A stretch of 64,000 bases of DNA from Nilaparvata lugens (lineage: Eukaryota > Arthropoda > Insecta > Hemiptera > Delphacidae): assembly GCF_014356525.2 (NCBI RefSeq), contig NC_052507.1, forward strand, positions 55,703,347 to 55,767,346, given 5' to 3'. The position numbers and the translations under genes are program-made. Under the pieces are notes generated by a model. The model did no database searches. It saw only the letters and a program-made list of their open reading frames with translations, and was not told where the DNA came from. Below are positions 12,467 to 23,965 of the stretch, in pieces. How positions within the stretch are numbered: position 1 is the first letter of the stretch; every line of letters starts with the position of its first letter.

Positions 12467-12772
12467 ATGATTTTGTATGCTCATTCTTCACAGGTAATAA
12501 TTTTAAGGTATCCGTATTCAGTGTTTAGCGTCCGCTACACTACTTATAAAAATTTCATCATTATACAATCTGTCATTAGAAGAATCAAGGGTGAGCGAGC
12601 GTTTAGGCCTCCCGCGATTCCGACAATTGTATTGAATCTTGTAGTGAATCAATCAGTCTGGTGTACACTCAGCGTCCACACACGCAATTGCAAAATTTAT
12701 AGCCCCTACACCATTGATTCAGTACAAGATTCACCCTACATGTGTGAAGCCGTTAAAAAACGCACCACATGA
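12467..12772 (+). CDS. 101-codon ORF inside the 5' LTR, unknown function
   Basis: ATG-initiated frame starting MILYAHSSQVIILRY and ending EAVKKRTT. The same 101 residues are encoded at the same place in the 3' LTR, and about 340 bp around it show no differences between the LTRs, although other LTR parts carry many indels. I do not recognise a domain. It is mildly basic, with four cysteines in its C-terminal half. It could be a real small LTR-encoded protein, or a chance frame in a well-assembled patch. Confidence 0.3.
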   Translation: MILYAHSSQVIILRYPYSVFSVRYTTYKNFIIIQSVIRRIKGERAFRPPAIPTIVLNLVVNQSVWCTLSVHTRNCKIYSPYTIDSVQDSPYMCEAVKKRTT

Positions 12773-13508
12773 TTTGCCGGCCAACGTGAGGCATTAAATA
12801 CAGCACTACATGATTTGGCAATCACCCTACATATGTGAGCGAGAAAAATACAGCTTTACGTAATGACACGGATAAGATGTACCAAAAAATCTAATGACAA
12901 CATACATTCAATTTGAAGAATGAAAAATCAGAATATTTTATAAAGACCTATAATTGATTCAACTACTGACTGATTGATATCTGATGCCATGGTTCAATCC
13001 AAACACAACATTGCTGAGTTCTCAATAGAAACAACACGTCTTTCTATACATACTTGAATGCTCGAACATCAACATACAAACTCAAATAAAATATCCCACA
13101 AAATAAGTAAAATCTAGATTATTACACAACACAAATATGGTATACATACAATTTAATCATAAAAAATGAAATAAGTTGGAAATTCCATAGTGGGCGCAAA
13201 GAAAGAATGTGTCCTCGATTATCAACTTTTAACGTAAGAATGCTGTGAATGTTTGTCTCTATTCCTGTCCAGGTTTTTGACGGTAAGGAATGTTTTCCAT
13301 TCATCCTTTCCATAAGATCGACAATTATTGTTAAAACATCGCCGATTTAGTAATTAAAAATATCAAGTATAGTTATTCAAATTGCATTCAAGTTCTATAT
13401 CATTAATAATTTTATACTTTGAAATTATTTGAGTAATTATAAATAATTGTATTAATGTGAATTATGAACAATCCGTATATATGTAATATACACTAATAAA
13501 AACTCTGG

Positions 13509-13665
13509 TCATATTGAATGAAAAAGACTAAGAAATTGTCAAAAACCACATATTATTGATACTTAGAAAGACCGGTTTCGGTTATTACACCATTGTCAAT
13601 CTTGATAAACAATGGTTTATGTGTTGTTTTTGACAATTTCTTAGTCTTTTTCATTCAATATGAAA
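13509..13665. repeat. Palindromic insert within the 5' LTR
   Basis: The arms share GACTAAGAAATTGTCAAAAA and its reverse complement, with CGGTTTCGGTTATTACACCA in the middle. It resembles a nested foldback or MITE-like sequence. It is present in both LTRs, so it was in the parent element before this insertion. Confidence 0.7.
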
Positions 13666-14075
13666 ATCATTACCACACTCTCAAACTTCTCAATTACACA
13701 AAAAGTGAAACTCTGGTTCAATCTATACGAGACAGCCGTCTAGGGCCTGAAGGCAGTGGCACATGTGACCAAGGCGGCGTCTTCATACACATCGATTTGC
13801 ACGTACGATAAAAGTTCGTTCGAGTTTTTATCGTACATCCAAAATTGAAGTGCATGGCGGTGGGAGGTGTGGACCACCAAACACTCTTGGTCATAAATTA
13901 GTTAATAATTATTACCACACATGAGTGTCATGTGGTGGCTGTCATAATTACTTAATAACTCTAGTTGAATAACTTTGGATTGAAACATGATTATCAATAT
14001 GTCGATTATCACCCAGAAACAGGAACTCCCATTCTCGCACCGTTGCTCGGATGAAAAACAGCAGATGACCGTTAG

Positions 14076-15970
14076 ATGTACGCCCGCTCCCGCACGGATA
14101 CGGACACCCTCCTGAAAGCGATAAACCAGATGATGGACGATTTAAATAAAAAAATGACCAAACAAAAGAAGAATTAAAAGAAGACAACAAACAAACAAAG
14201 GAAGCAATAAACAACTTAAATGAAAAAAGCGAACAAACAAAGGAAGCAATAAACAACTTAAATGAAAAAAGCGAACAAACAAAGGAAGCAATAAACAACT
14301 TAAATGAAAAAAGCGACCAAACAAAGGAAGAATTAAAGGAAGACAACAAACAATTAAAGGAAGATAACAAACAAGCAAAGGAAGAGTTAAAAAAGGAAGT
14401 TCAAGAAGCAAAGAAGGTAAATGAACAGGGTTTGGAGAAGTTGAGTCAGCGGATGGATGGAGCATTCCGTGACACAGATAAAACCATCAAAAAATTAACT
14501 GAGCGTCTGGATAAATCCATTGTAGAAACAAATAACCGATTGGATCAGATATCACAAGATATGCATACAAAGGTAATCAACGTCGAGGTCACCTTAAAAG
14601 AACACATACGCGTAGAGATGGATACTCTGAAAGAGAAAGTAGTTGATCAAGCCAAACAGCATTGCACCAAAGCAGGAGAGCAGATAACGCAGAGCGTGCA
14701 GGCCAAAGTCAATGAACACATCTCCGCATGCCAAAAGGAACATGAAGATATTATCCAGCGAGTCGAGGGGCAACTCGAACCACTTGCGACCAATATAACA
14801 AACTTGAAGAGCCATGTTAGCACCCTGAGTGAAAAGCAAACTACTATCAGCTCTCAGGTGGACAGCTTGACTATACAATACAGCGACCTGCATAGACGAT
14901 GTGATACTGCCGCCGAGCAAAGGAAGAGTGTTGATGCCGAGGTCCGGAAAAGATTTGAGCAGACGGATACCCAAATCACTCAGATGGAAACCCGCATAAG
15001 TCACTCTCGGGCCAACCTAGAACTGTCATCGCCCTCAGAGTCGTACAACACCACCACAATTTTTCAAAACCTAGGACATTTTGATGACACCTCAGCGTCT
15101 ATGCCCCCAAAACCCTTCGTCGAACAACTGAGATCTGTTCAAGAACTTACCCCCACACCCTGGCCCATATGGAAATTCAAATTATTCACTCTGTTGTCCG
15201 GAGAACCCTTACTTTTCCTTCACGGACGCGCCGCCGAATTTAATAGCTTATCCGAATTCATAGATGCCTTCCTGGAACAATATTGGGGACAAGATCGACA
15301 GCGAGTCATACTATCTGATATTGTATCCTGCAAATATTCACCTCGAAGTGGCCAGACCTGCACCGCCTTCGTATCAAACATCAGATACCAAAATTCACAA
15401 CTGGATACACCTTTCACCGAGTTAGCACTTACTCAGATTATTATTCGGAAGCTGCCTTACCCAGTACAGATGGCACTAGCGACTAGTCATGTTAAGACCA
15501 TCAAAGAACTGGAAAATCATCTCCATGAAATCCAAGCAGTACATCGCGATGATTACAACTTCATTGTGCGACAAGAGCATCTGCATCAAGATCCCCCACC
15601 CCAACAAAATACTTCTCCCTTTTCTAACGCCCGTCGTCCCTTTAATTCTGCAAATAACCAGGACCGCAACACGAATTTTCAACAGCGACTAAATAAAGAA
15701 AACCAACCAGAAAATAGGAGGAATTTCCAGAACCACAACCAGCAGTTTGATACAAACCGGAGAAACGCATACTATCATGACGGACGAGACCGCATAAACC
15801 AACACCGTAACCAATACTCCAACAACGCCGCGCATAGCAGGAACAACAACTATAACCGGATGGGAAATGCGAACGCAAATCAGCATCAAACGACGCCCAA
15901 CGAGAACCATGGAAGAAAATCGGATATGGCCGAGAAAACACAAGGGTCCTCAACGCCGCAGAAAACCTGA
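14076..15970 (+). CDS. Gag polyprotein of the LTR retrotransposon (one frameshift)
   Basis: A plausible start is the ATG at 14076 (MYARSRTDTDTLL). A one-base shift near 14150 moves coding into the long frame that stays open to the UGA at 15968-15970. The N-terminal third is a highly charged predicted coiled coil containing three 14-residue repeats. The middle is a capsid-like region (PWPIWKFKLFTLL, LEQYWGQDRQRV, LPYPVQMAL). The C-terminus is a long Asn/Gln/Arg-rich tail without any Cys-His zinc knuckle; it may bind RNA by charge instead. Gag forms the particle and packages element RNA. The shift falls in an A-rich stretch, so it may be a sequencing error and not a true mutation. The segment 14432-15970 alone is 512 codons. 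Confidence 0.82.
14195..14320 (+). repeat. Three 42-bp tandem repeats in gag
   Basis: Three in-frame 42-bp units encode the 14-residue heptad-like unit QTKEAINNLNEKSE. Copy number can change by slippage without breaking the frame, so the coiled-coil length may vary among element copies. Confidence 0.88.
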
Positions 15971-15973
15971 CTA
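15968..15973 (+). promoter_or_regulatory. Candidate gag-pol stop-codon readthrough site (UGA CUA)
   Basis: Gag ends in UGA, followed directly by CUA. The same frame then stays open through the pol ATG at 16187 and on to 18928. UGA-CUA is an established leaky stop context used by alphaviruses and by some cellular genes. With gag and pol in one frame and only one stop between them, readthrough is the simplest way to make Gag-Pol. I did not fold the downstream RNA to look for a stimulatory structure. Confidence 0.65.
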
Positions 15974-18928
15974 TATGGAAATCACCCGCCACAGTCGCCC
16001 ATCACCTGTCTACGCACGGAGAGAAATGATAATCAATTAGCAGTAGAACAACCGCCAATTAAAAATACTGATCCGCCACTCCCGCCAGTCAAAATAGTCC
16101 AAGGCAAGAAACTGAAACTCAGAGGAATCTACCGTCGTTGCCGCTCTATACGATTCAAGCCTACCCAACCTACAAAAACGAATAAAATGGAAAATCTAGA
16201 CAACCTTACCGATCCAGATACAGGAAAAGAATCTACATGTCTTACCGCGCTATATAATAACATCAGAGAAACCTTGCTAGAAGAAGAAAACTCCAGCATT
16301 CAAGAAATACATGAACATTTTCAAACCTATATAACCATACAAATAGCCAGCCTACAATTCAAAGCCCTCATAGATACTGGATCACAAGTCAGTCTAATCC
16401 AGAATGACTCATATTCCCGCCTGAAAAACATAACAGAAATAGCCACATTACCATTAACCTCAACCTACCTATCAGGTGTCACACCAGGACGTCGCCTCCG
16501 AATATCTAAACAATGCCTCCTGGAGATCCAAGTCGAAGGAAAGTGCTTCCCATACTCCTTCCTGGTATTGCCTGCAAATGGACCACACATTATTATTGGT
16601 GCTGATTTCTTAGCCCATTATAACTCAAACATGAATTTCAAAAATCTCGAACTGCAATTAATCGACAATAGCAACCGGACTAGTATCAATACTCAGATAG
16701 TATTAAAGGCCAATGCGGGAGATGTAAAAGTAGTGAGATATCACATGATTGAAGACTATATTCCTGAAAGAGAATACAAGGTGCAATACAGAGAAAGTGA
16801 AGAGAGTGAGATGATGAGTCATGATTCAGTGGATGACTACAGCTTGGAAAATGAAACACCAGATGATACTGACATTCTGATGGAAAAGTTACTGAATGAG
16901 ATTGATAACAATTCTGAATGGGGGCTCGCAATCAAACAATCCATGAAAGAAATGTTCATGAAAAACCGTGCAGTATTTTCAGAACAGCCGGGATTGGCAA
17001 ATCATTTTCAGTGCAAATTGGAGGTCAAACCACATGAGTCGTATTATAGAAAATCTTATTCCATCCCTTTTGCGCACCGTCAAGCAGCAGCTGCCGAAAT
17101 AGATAGGATGGAAAGACTAGGCATTATCGAACCATCCACATCGCATTATAGTTTGCCTATTACCTGCGTTTCGAAGAAGGACGGCTCCACCCGACTCTGT
17201 CTCGACACCCGCCAGCTGAACATGATTCTCGACGACGACCGTGAAGCTCCCGCCCAGATCGATCAGGTGTTGCAGACGTTCCATGGCAGGACCATATACT
17301 CCACCGTCGACCTCAGCGCCGGATACTGGCAGGTACAAGTGGCAGAAGAGTCTCGGGATTACCTGTCCTTCCTCTTCAACGGCCGAAATCTCAGGTTTAC
17401 CCGACTTGCCTTTGGGATCAGAAATGCAATGGCTATATTTATATGCTGCCTAAGACAATCAATTGGTGAAGACATTTCAGATTTTTGTGCTCTTTACGTT
17501 GATGATGCAATTATTTCATCACAGAGTGTGGCAGAGCATATTCAACACCTTGATGTAGTATTCGGTAGACTAATAAAATGTGGTATGAAATTAAAATTAT
17601 CAAAATGTGAATTTTTTGCCAAGAAAGTCAAATACCTCGGGCACATCATAACTGATAAAGGTATCATGCAGGACATTGACAAATTAGCAGCTATAAAAAA
17701 CTTTCCATCTCCATCAAGTCGTAAACAGCTTCAACGTTTTATTGGTTTCCTACAATTCTATCGTCGCTTTAACAAACAGATGTCTCATTATACGGCACAA
17801 CTGAGTCATGTTTTATCATCCTCTGAACCATGGACATGGGGGCTCAAGGAAGATGAGATTTTCAACCAGTTGAAGGAGGCTTTTTTGAAAGCTGTTATAT
17901 TGAACCATCCAAATCTCAACCAACCTTTTCATATAAATGTTGACGCATCGGATTACGCCTTAGGTGCGGAAATTTTTCAATATGATGAGAAAGGAGAAAA
18001 AGGAGTCATAGCATTTTTTAGCAAAACTATGAATGCAGCCCAGAAGAAGTACACAGTCACGGAAAAAGAACTACTAAGCATTGTCGAAGTATGCAAGAAA
18101 TATAGAACGTTGTTGTTAGGCCAAAAGATTTTTGTTAACACCGACCATAAGGCCCTGACTTTCTTCAAAACAGCCAAGTTAACCAACAACCGACTGTCTA
18201 GATGGTTTCTGTTGTTGCAAGAATTTGATCTAGAACTCACTCACCTGCCAGGTAAACGAAATCAAACTGCTGATTTCTTGTCCAGAGAAGGAAGTGACAC
18301 CTATGCCAATGAAACGACATTCCAATGCTATGTAGCCGAAGATCAACCAGTGCCGTTACCCTTCAATATATCGCCGCTCCTGCACACCGAACTCCTCACA
18401 TCTGAAAAATTTAAAAGCGCACAATCAATGGACAACAAAATCACAGATCTCGTTCGCAAATTATCCAACCCTCCAGTAGAAGAGCACCAGTATCTACAAC
18501 GCTACACTGTCTTCAACGACCATTTATTTTATAAGGCTAATAAAAACTCTGATTTTTGGCATCTTGTCATACCACACACCCTGGAAAAGGACGTAATTTT
18601 GGAAACACATGAACGAATTGGTCACTTTGGTATAAAGAAAACAATACATGCCCTGAAAACGTGTTGTTACTTCAAAGGGTTGAACAAAAAGGTTACACAG
18701 TTAATAAGAGCCTGCGACATCTGTCAAAAAACAAAGCATAACCGTTTTCACATAGCAGGAGAAATGATACCTATCTTGCCCTCCCAACCACTTGAATTAA
18801 TATCGGCTGACATCTATGGGCCACTACCTCAGTCTATGCACCAAAAATGCTTCATTTTTGTCTTAACCTGCTTGTTCTCAAAGTATACAATGTTCTTCCC
18901 TATTGGTAAAATCACTGGTAAAAACTAG
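15971..18928 (+). CDS. Pol: protease, reverse transcriptase, RNase H, integrase N-part
   Basis: Open from directly after the gag UGA. The first ATG is at 16187, and residue numbers below start there. The retropepsin active site ALIDTGSQ has DTG at 63-65, with an IIIGADFL flap-region motif near 140. Reverse transcriptase has LGIIEPSTSHY, and the catalytic box YVDD at 437-440. RNase H has its first catalytic Asp in NVDASDYALGA near 586, then EKELLSIV and NTDHKAL. The integrase zinc finger (H..H..C..C) spans about 808-845, and the first catalytic Asp of the DDE core is near 875 (ADIYGPLP). The frame stops early at 18926-18928 because of a one-base shift in an A-run near 18920. The element copies itself through an RNA intermediate. 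Confidence 0.92.
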   Translation, partial: LYGNHPPQSPITCLRTERNDNQLAVEQPPIKNTDPPLPPVKIVQGKKLKLRGIYRRCRSIRFKPTQPTKTNKMENLDNLTDPDTGKESTCLTALYNNIRETLLEEENSSIQEIHEHFQTYITIQIASLQFKALIDTGSQVSLIQNDSYSRLKNITEIATLPLTSTYLSGVTPGRRLRISKQCLLEIQVEGKCFPYSFLVLPANGPHIIIGADFLAHYNSNMNFKNLELQLIDNSNRTSINTQIVLKANAGDVKVVRYHMIEDYIPEREYKVQYRESEESEMMSHDSVDDYSLENETPDDTDILMEKLLNEIDNNSEWGLAIKQSMKEMFMKNRAVFSEQPGLANHFQCKLEVKPHESYYRKSYSIPFAHRQAAAAEIDRMERLGIIEPSTSHYSLPITCVSKKDGSTRLCLDTRQLNMILDDDREAPAQIDQVLQTFHGRTIYSTVDLSAGYWQVQVAEESRDYLSFLFNGRNLRFTRLAFGIRNAMAIFICCLRQSIGEDISDFCALYVDDAIISSQSVAEHIQHLDVVFGRLIKCGMKLKLSKCEFFAKKVKYLGHIITDKGIMQDIDKLAAIKNFPSPSSRKQLQRFIGFLQFYRRFNKQMSHYTAQLSHVLSSSEPWTWGLKEDEIFNQLKEAFLKAVILNHPNLNQPFHINVDASDYALGAEIFQYDEKGEKGVIAFFSKTMNAAQKKYTVTEKELLSIVEVCKKYRTLLLGQKIFVNTDHKALTFFKTAKLTNNRLSRWFLLLQEFDLELTHLPGKRNQTADFLSREGSDTYANETTFQCYVAEDQPVPLPFNISPLLHTELLTSEKFKSAQSMDNKITDLVRKLSNPPVEEHQYLQRYTVFNDHLFYKANKNSDFWHLVIPHTLEKDVILETHERIGHFGIKKTIHALKTCCYFKGLNKKVTQLIRACDICQKTKHNRFHIAGEMIPILPSQPLELISADIYGPLPQSMHQKCFIFVLTCLFSKYTMFFPIGKITGKN

Positions 18929-19605
18929 CCAGATGCATCACCGAAAGATGGACCAATGAAGTTGGTAAATCACAGCGCATATTGTCAGACAACGCAACCT
19001 ATTTTTGCAGTGCCAAGTGGAAACAAGTTTTAGAGCAAGCCGGTATTAAAACATCAAGAGTCTCGGCATACACTCCCAGCGCAAACCCAGTGGAAAGAAG
19101 AATGAAAGAGATTTCAAGATTTATGAGGGCATATAGCAGTCACCGTCATCAACAATGGGTCAAATATGTACCGTTCCTAGAACACTGCATTAATAACTGT
19201 GTAAGTGACAGTACCGGGTACACTCCCCACGAAATTATATTTGGCACAAGAAACGAATCATTTATTCAGAGCTTAATCAAGTTTCCAAATCATGATAAAC
19301 CTAACCCAAACCTATACCAATTGGTTCGAAATAGGTTAGACAAATCCGCACAACAAAGGAAAAAATACCATGATAAGGCTACAAAGAAATTCAAATATGA
19401 AGTCGGAGATGAAGTATTGGTAAAAGCACATAAATCTTCAGATGCCCTAGGCAAGTTAACCAAAAAATTCTTCCATCTTTACACAGGACCACATCGAGTG
19501 ACCGACGTTTCACAACACAACACCGTCAAGATTCAGGATTCCGAGAACGCCAATAATCACTGGTGGGAAAACGTAATTAATGTAAAACCCTACAGAAGAG
19601 CCTAA
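18922..19605 (+). CDS. Pol C-terminus: integrase core end and GPY/F domain (shifted frame)
   Basis: Integrase continues here in the next frame. The second catalytic Asp lies in LSDNATYF near 18990, and the final Glu in ANPVERRMKEI. A GPY/F-type C-terminal module (FFHLYTGPHRVTDV) ends the protein. There is no chromodomain and no further pol coding after 19605. All three DDE residues are present once the frame change is allowed for, so the lesion is a single indel, not wider decay. It sits in a homopolymer run, where sequencing errors concentrate. Confidence 0.88.
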   Translation, partial: KLARCITERWTNEVGKSQRILSDNATYFCSAKWKQVLEQAGIKTSRVSAYTPSANPVERRMKEISRFMRAYSSHRHQQWVKYVPFLEHCINNCVSDSTGYTPHEIIFGTRNESFIQSLIKFPNHDKPNPNLYQLVRNRLDKSAQQRKKYHDKATKKFKYEVGDEVLVKAHKSSDALGKLTKKFFHLYTGPHRVTDVSQHNTVKIQDSENANNHWWENVINVKPYRRA

Positions 19606-20847
19606 CCAATAAACAATTTCAACCCATCTAATAAACAACAATTCACTTCAAAAGAAGAAATTGAAATCAACTTTAAGTCAAGAAAATAAAACTGAAAACA
19701 ACCCTAAAAATTTACCAACCTGATCAAGCCATCCACCTCGTGTCAGAGTCATCACCGAAACAATCGCCTGGTATCATCTGCACAACTGAAAAACAGAAAC
19801 AAGAATTATATTATCCACAGAAAATAATTAAAAATTAGAAATAACATGAAGTTAGTAGTGAATAGGAGGAAAGAAAATAAACAAAGTTTATTTGAAAAAA
19901 TGTGTAAATCTAACCTCGAAATACAGAATCGATAGAAAAATCTATTCGGAGTCAAAGCCTGTTCGATAATATTCTTCGTCACACCAATCAATGTGTGCGA
20001 GATCATAGAGTCAATTTTAATGGAATCGAAGCAATATCGTTATTAATTAATGTAACCTATTATTTAATGTGAAATTATAAGTAAAAAACGCAACCAAAAA
20101 TATATATTTATGTTAAATTGCACGAAATGTGCATGTTCTATGTTATATAAATGTATCTCTAAAAAGCTTAAAAGAAAATGAAATTCTTACCTTCAAATGT
20201 GAAAATTTATTATTGTTGCATCAAAAGATCATGAATTGTAATTCAAATTGATAAATATAATCTTGAAAGCATAATATTTGTAACCAGCATTGATAAAAAT
20301 CAAAAAATCACTTCAAGTGTAACCCTGTTTGTACACAACGTACTAAGCGTAAAAAAGGAATTGCTCGAGTCAAACGGTAGACAATTGTCAAGTCACCGAA
20401 GTTAAATCACACTCTCACCCAATTTATGTAAAAGCCAGAACAAAGAGTTGAAACCTGTAATAACCATGAAAAATGATGAAAATCTATATTTGTTGCAAAT
20501 ACTGTTTGAATCTTAAGAGGATAATATGTGAAATTTTGTATATTTGTTATAGTTATGGGTCTGCTCATAAGCCACCCGTGAATGGAAGTTGTGGAGTTGT
20601 TTTAATGAAGGATCCAAAGAGACCTCATTAATTATTGTATTTCGATTGTATCCAATGGAAGGAACAATCAATTATTTATTTTCTCGTAGCCAAAAGTGCA
20701 CGATATATCGTTTTTAGTGTTAAGTGTTGAGTTTTCGTAGAAGTAAGGAGATGAAATAGTGTATTCATCACAATATCAGATTTTTCAAATAGTCATTGTT
20801 TCGACTCGTCTCCCAATTACCTATTTAAAATATCCTGGGGGCTTTTG
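19606..20847 (+). other. 3' internal non-coding region, no env
   Basis: About 1.2 kb between pol and the 3' LTR holds only short frames (longest 66 codons, minus strand). The absence of an envelope-like frame argues against an errantivirus-type element. Confidence 0.7.
20837..20845 (+). promoter_or_regulatory. Candidate polypurine tract
   Basis: GGGGGCTTT lies two bases before the 3' LTR start, in the expected place for the plus-strand primer of reverse transcription. It is short and only partly purine, so the assignment is tentative. Confidence 0.4.
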
Positions 20848-22875
20848 TGTGATGAATCTTTCAAATAGATCTCATGAGAAGAGAGAAAAATTGTGATTAC
20901 CTTTTAAAATGAAAGAATTTGCTAAAGGAATAGTTAGCGACCGAGCGATAAAGCTTACTTATCAGTAACTGTACGAATTATTTATGAATTGCTCATTGAT
21001 TTTGAGGTTACACTTTGTTTACTATCGATCAGATGTTTTTAAAACAGTTCGAACGCAGCTGACTGATTCAAAGTATTGTCAAATGTCATGCTGGTTTCAT
21101 GCAAGGTATAATATCATTCCTAAAAATTATAAAACTATCAATAAAGGACCAAGAATTTCGAATAAAAAAATAAAATGTATGTATTATCGTTGAAATTATT
21201 TATTACTTAAGAAATTATATTATATGTCAAGTCTTATTGTAACTAACTAGGTCATAGCATGAAATTATATTATTGGTAAAACTGCAGAAATTAATTATAA
21301 CAGTCTCAGACATAATAAAAATTGTATAAGATTATTAATTTATTAATGGTTACTTCAACTGAACCACATGGTAATTAAATCTCTTTGGCAAGCCTAAGCC
21401 AATCATAGTGCATAAAAATAGCACCAAAAAGGTGATCGTTTGAAAGCAACACATGTTAATCTACTATCAGACAACAAACCCGCCTTATCATATACACTAG
21501 CACATGTACATTGTATGAGAGGAACTATGTCTAGAAGATTAAGCAGTTTTAAGAATTACATAAATTGAATTATTATTGTAATTAAAGGAATTATATTCTC
21601 TTGCTTGCCACTGACGTCATGTCTACGTCACAATCATTCTACCAATGGCAAATTTTCATGCAAATTATTACATCGAGATTCTCAGAAGAAAGGTCTAGCC
21701 AAGAAGCTTAGAGAAAAAGACAGCACTTCCCTTTTGAAATCCTCACCGTTCAGATCTCTTTATAGTTACCAAGACCTATTCGTAAAAAATTCTTGTTCGA
21801 TTTTATATGTTTTATTTGTGAGCCAGTATTTTAGGCCAATATATCTGTTATTTGTAAATTTATTTCCATCAATCGATAAATTTAAAAGTTTAAAGTTAAA
21901 TCATCCCTTAATTAATTTGGTGAAGGAAATATTAAATTAAAATTCCCCACGTGCTGAAATCGAAGCCTGGACCTGCTGCCGATCAAACGATTTTGATCTA
22001 AAGAAGAAAACCACGACCGCCAAGGAATTTCACGTGAGTTATAAGTTTAAAGGGGCCCCAATCTACGCTTCGAAAATATTTCAGTGCAGAAAAACATAAA
22101 ATTTTCTTCGTTAAATTATTGGCCACGCCGACAAGCGCTTTAGCATTTAAGAGCCTAGAATTTATCCATATAGAATTTCTAAGAATTTGTAGTTTGATTA
22201 GCTATCCTCCGCTGCCAGAACCACGACCCCGAGCATTTTAAAAATATTTTATAATTCATTTTTTCACTATTTTTTCAAAACTGTTCAATTTTATCAATTG
22301 TAAAATTCTGTTGAATCACGCATGGTATCATGCAAGTACAAGAAATTTGCTAATCATTTTGTTAATGTTAAATTACTTTCAATCTGTAAATTATATTCTG
22401 AATCTGCACTGTGAGATCATATATTTTATTATAATATATTCCAGTTTTGTTAATTCGTTTTCTGAGTTCGATTATTTCTTAAGCCTGTCAATTATTGTGT
22501 CTGATACATTCTATATCATCAAGAACCGATCGAATACGATCATTGAAATAATTGAATTAAGCTGGATATTGGAACAGGTCTAAGTGGATGTAGCGAGTGG
22601 GGTCAGATCGAGATATTTATTCTTTATCCTTACCTGCTCATATATCAGCTTTTATCTGTTACCGACCTCGACTTAGGAGCGAACACATCAATAGTACAGC
22701 AGATGCAGCCAGAGATCATATAAATTCCTACAATAGAGCTTAAAACCCGACAAGACTCTGTTCTCGAAGTATATTCTGAACGATATTTGGTCCAAATACC
22801 GTATTTTAATCCTTCAGAACTTATTAGAGACGCAGTCCCGTAAATTATCTACATTGGGATTTTTGCTCGACCTGT

Positions 22876-23181
22876 ATGATTTTGTATGCTCATTCTTCAC
22901 AGGTAATAATTTTAAGGTATCCGTATTCAGTGTTTAGCGTCCGCTACACTACTTATAAAAATTTCATCATTATACAATCTGTCATTAGAAGAATCAAGGG
23001 TGAGCGAGCGTTTAGGCCTCCCGCGATTCCGACAATTGTATTGAATCTTGTAGTGAATCAATCAGTCTGGTGTACACTCAGCGTCCACACACGCAATTGC
23101 AAAATTTATAGCCCCTACACCATTGATTCAGTACAAGATTCACCCTACATGTGTGAAGCCGTTAAAAAACGCACCACATGA
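22876..23181 (+). CDS. 101-codon ORF inside the 3' LTR (identical copy)
   Basis: Identical in translation to the frame at 12467-12772. LTR sequences are made identical at each insertion, so identity between the two copies alone does not prove selection. Confidence 0.3.
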   Translation: MILYAHSSQVIILRYPYSVFSVRYTTYKNFIIIQSVIRRIKGERAFRPPAIPTIVLNLVVNQSVWCTLSVHTRNCKIYSPYTIDSVQDSPYMCEAVKKRTT

Positions 23182-23965
23182 TTTGCCGGCCCAACGTGAG
23201 GCATTTAAATACAGCACTACATGATTTGGCAAATCACCCTACATATGTGAGGCGAGAAAATACAGCTTTACAGTAATGACACTGGATAAGAATGTACCAA
23301 AAATCATAATGACATTACATACATTCAATTTGAAGAATGAATAAATCATGAATATTTTATAAAGACCTATAATTGAATCAACTACTGACTGATTGATATC
23401 TGATGCCATGGTTACAATCCAACACAACATTGCTTAGTTGCTCAATAGAATACAACACTTCTTTCTATACACTACTTGAATTGCTCGAACATTCAACATA
23501 ACAAACCTAATAAAAATATCCCACAAAATAAGTAAAATCTAGATATATTACACAACACAAATATGTTACACAATACAATTTAATCGATAAAAAAATGAAA
23601 TAACGTTGGAAATTCCAATAGTGGCGCAAAGAAATGAATGTGTCCTTCGATTATCAAACTTTACCGTACGAATGCTGTGTAATGTTTGTCTCTTATTCCT
23701 TGTCCAGGTTGTGTGTTGACGGAAAGGATATTTTTCCATTCATCCTTTCCATAAGATCGACAATTATTTGTTAAAACATCGCCGATTCTAGTTAAATTAA
23801 AATATCATATTATCGTTATTCAAATTGCATTCAATTTCTATTATCATTAAATAATTTTTCATACTTTGAAAATTCTTTGAGTAATTATAAATAATTTTAT
23901 TAATGTGAATTAGTGAACAATCCGGTATATATTGTAATATACACTAATAAAGAACTCTGGTTCAT

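Larger units (their letters stand above)
10379..13996 (+). repeat. 5' LTR
   Basis: Direct repeat of 20848-24460, with TG...CA termini. It has about 82 bp (10505-10586) absent from the 3' copy. The segment 12780-13990 carries many one-base gaps relative to the 3' copy, whereas 12440-12780 is identical. It includes a 101-codon frame and a palindromic insert that are both also present in the 3' LTR. Confidence 0.88.

Noticed and set aside
13948..14465. Overlapping minus-strand frames opposite gag
   Set aside because: They are shadows of the 42-bp gag repeats. The plus strand has the capsid-like coding.
19806..20006. Possible envelope or antisense frame after pol
   Set aside because: 66 codons on the minus strand with no transmembrane-plus-cleavage layout expected of env.
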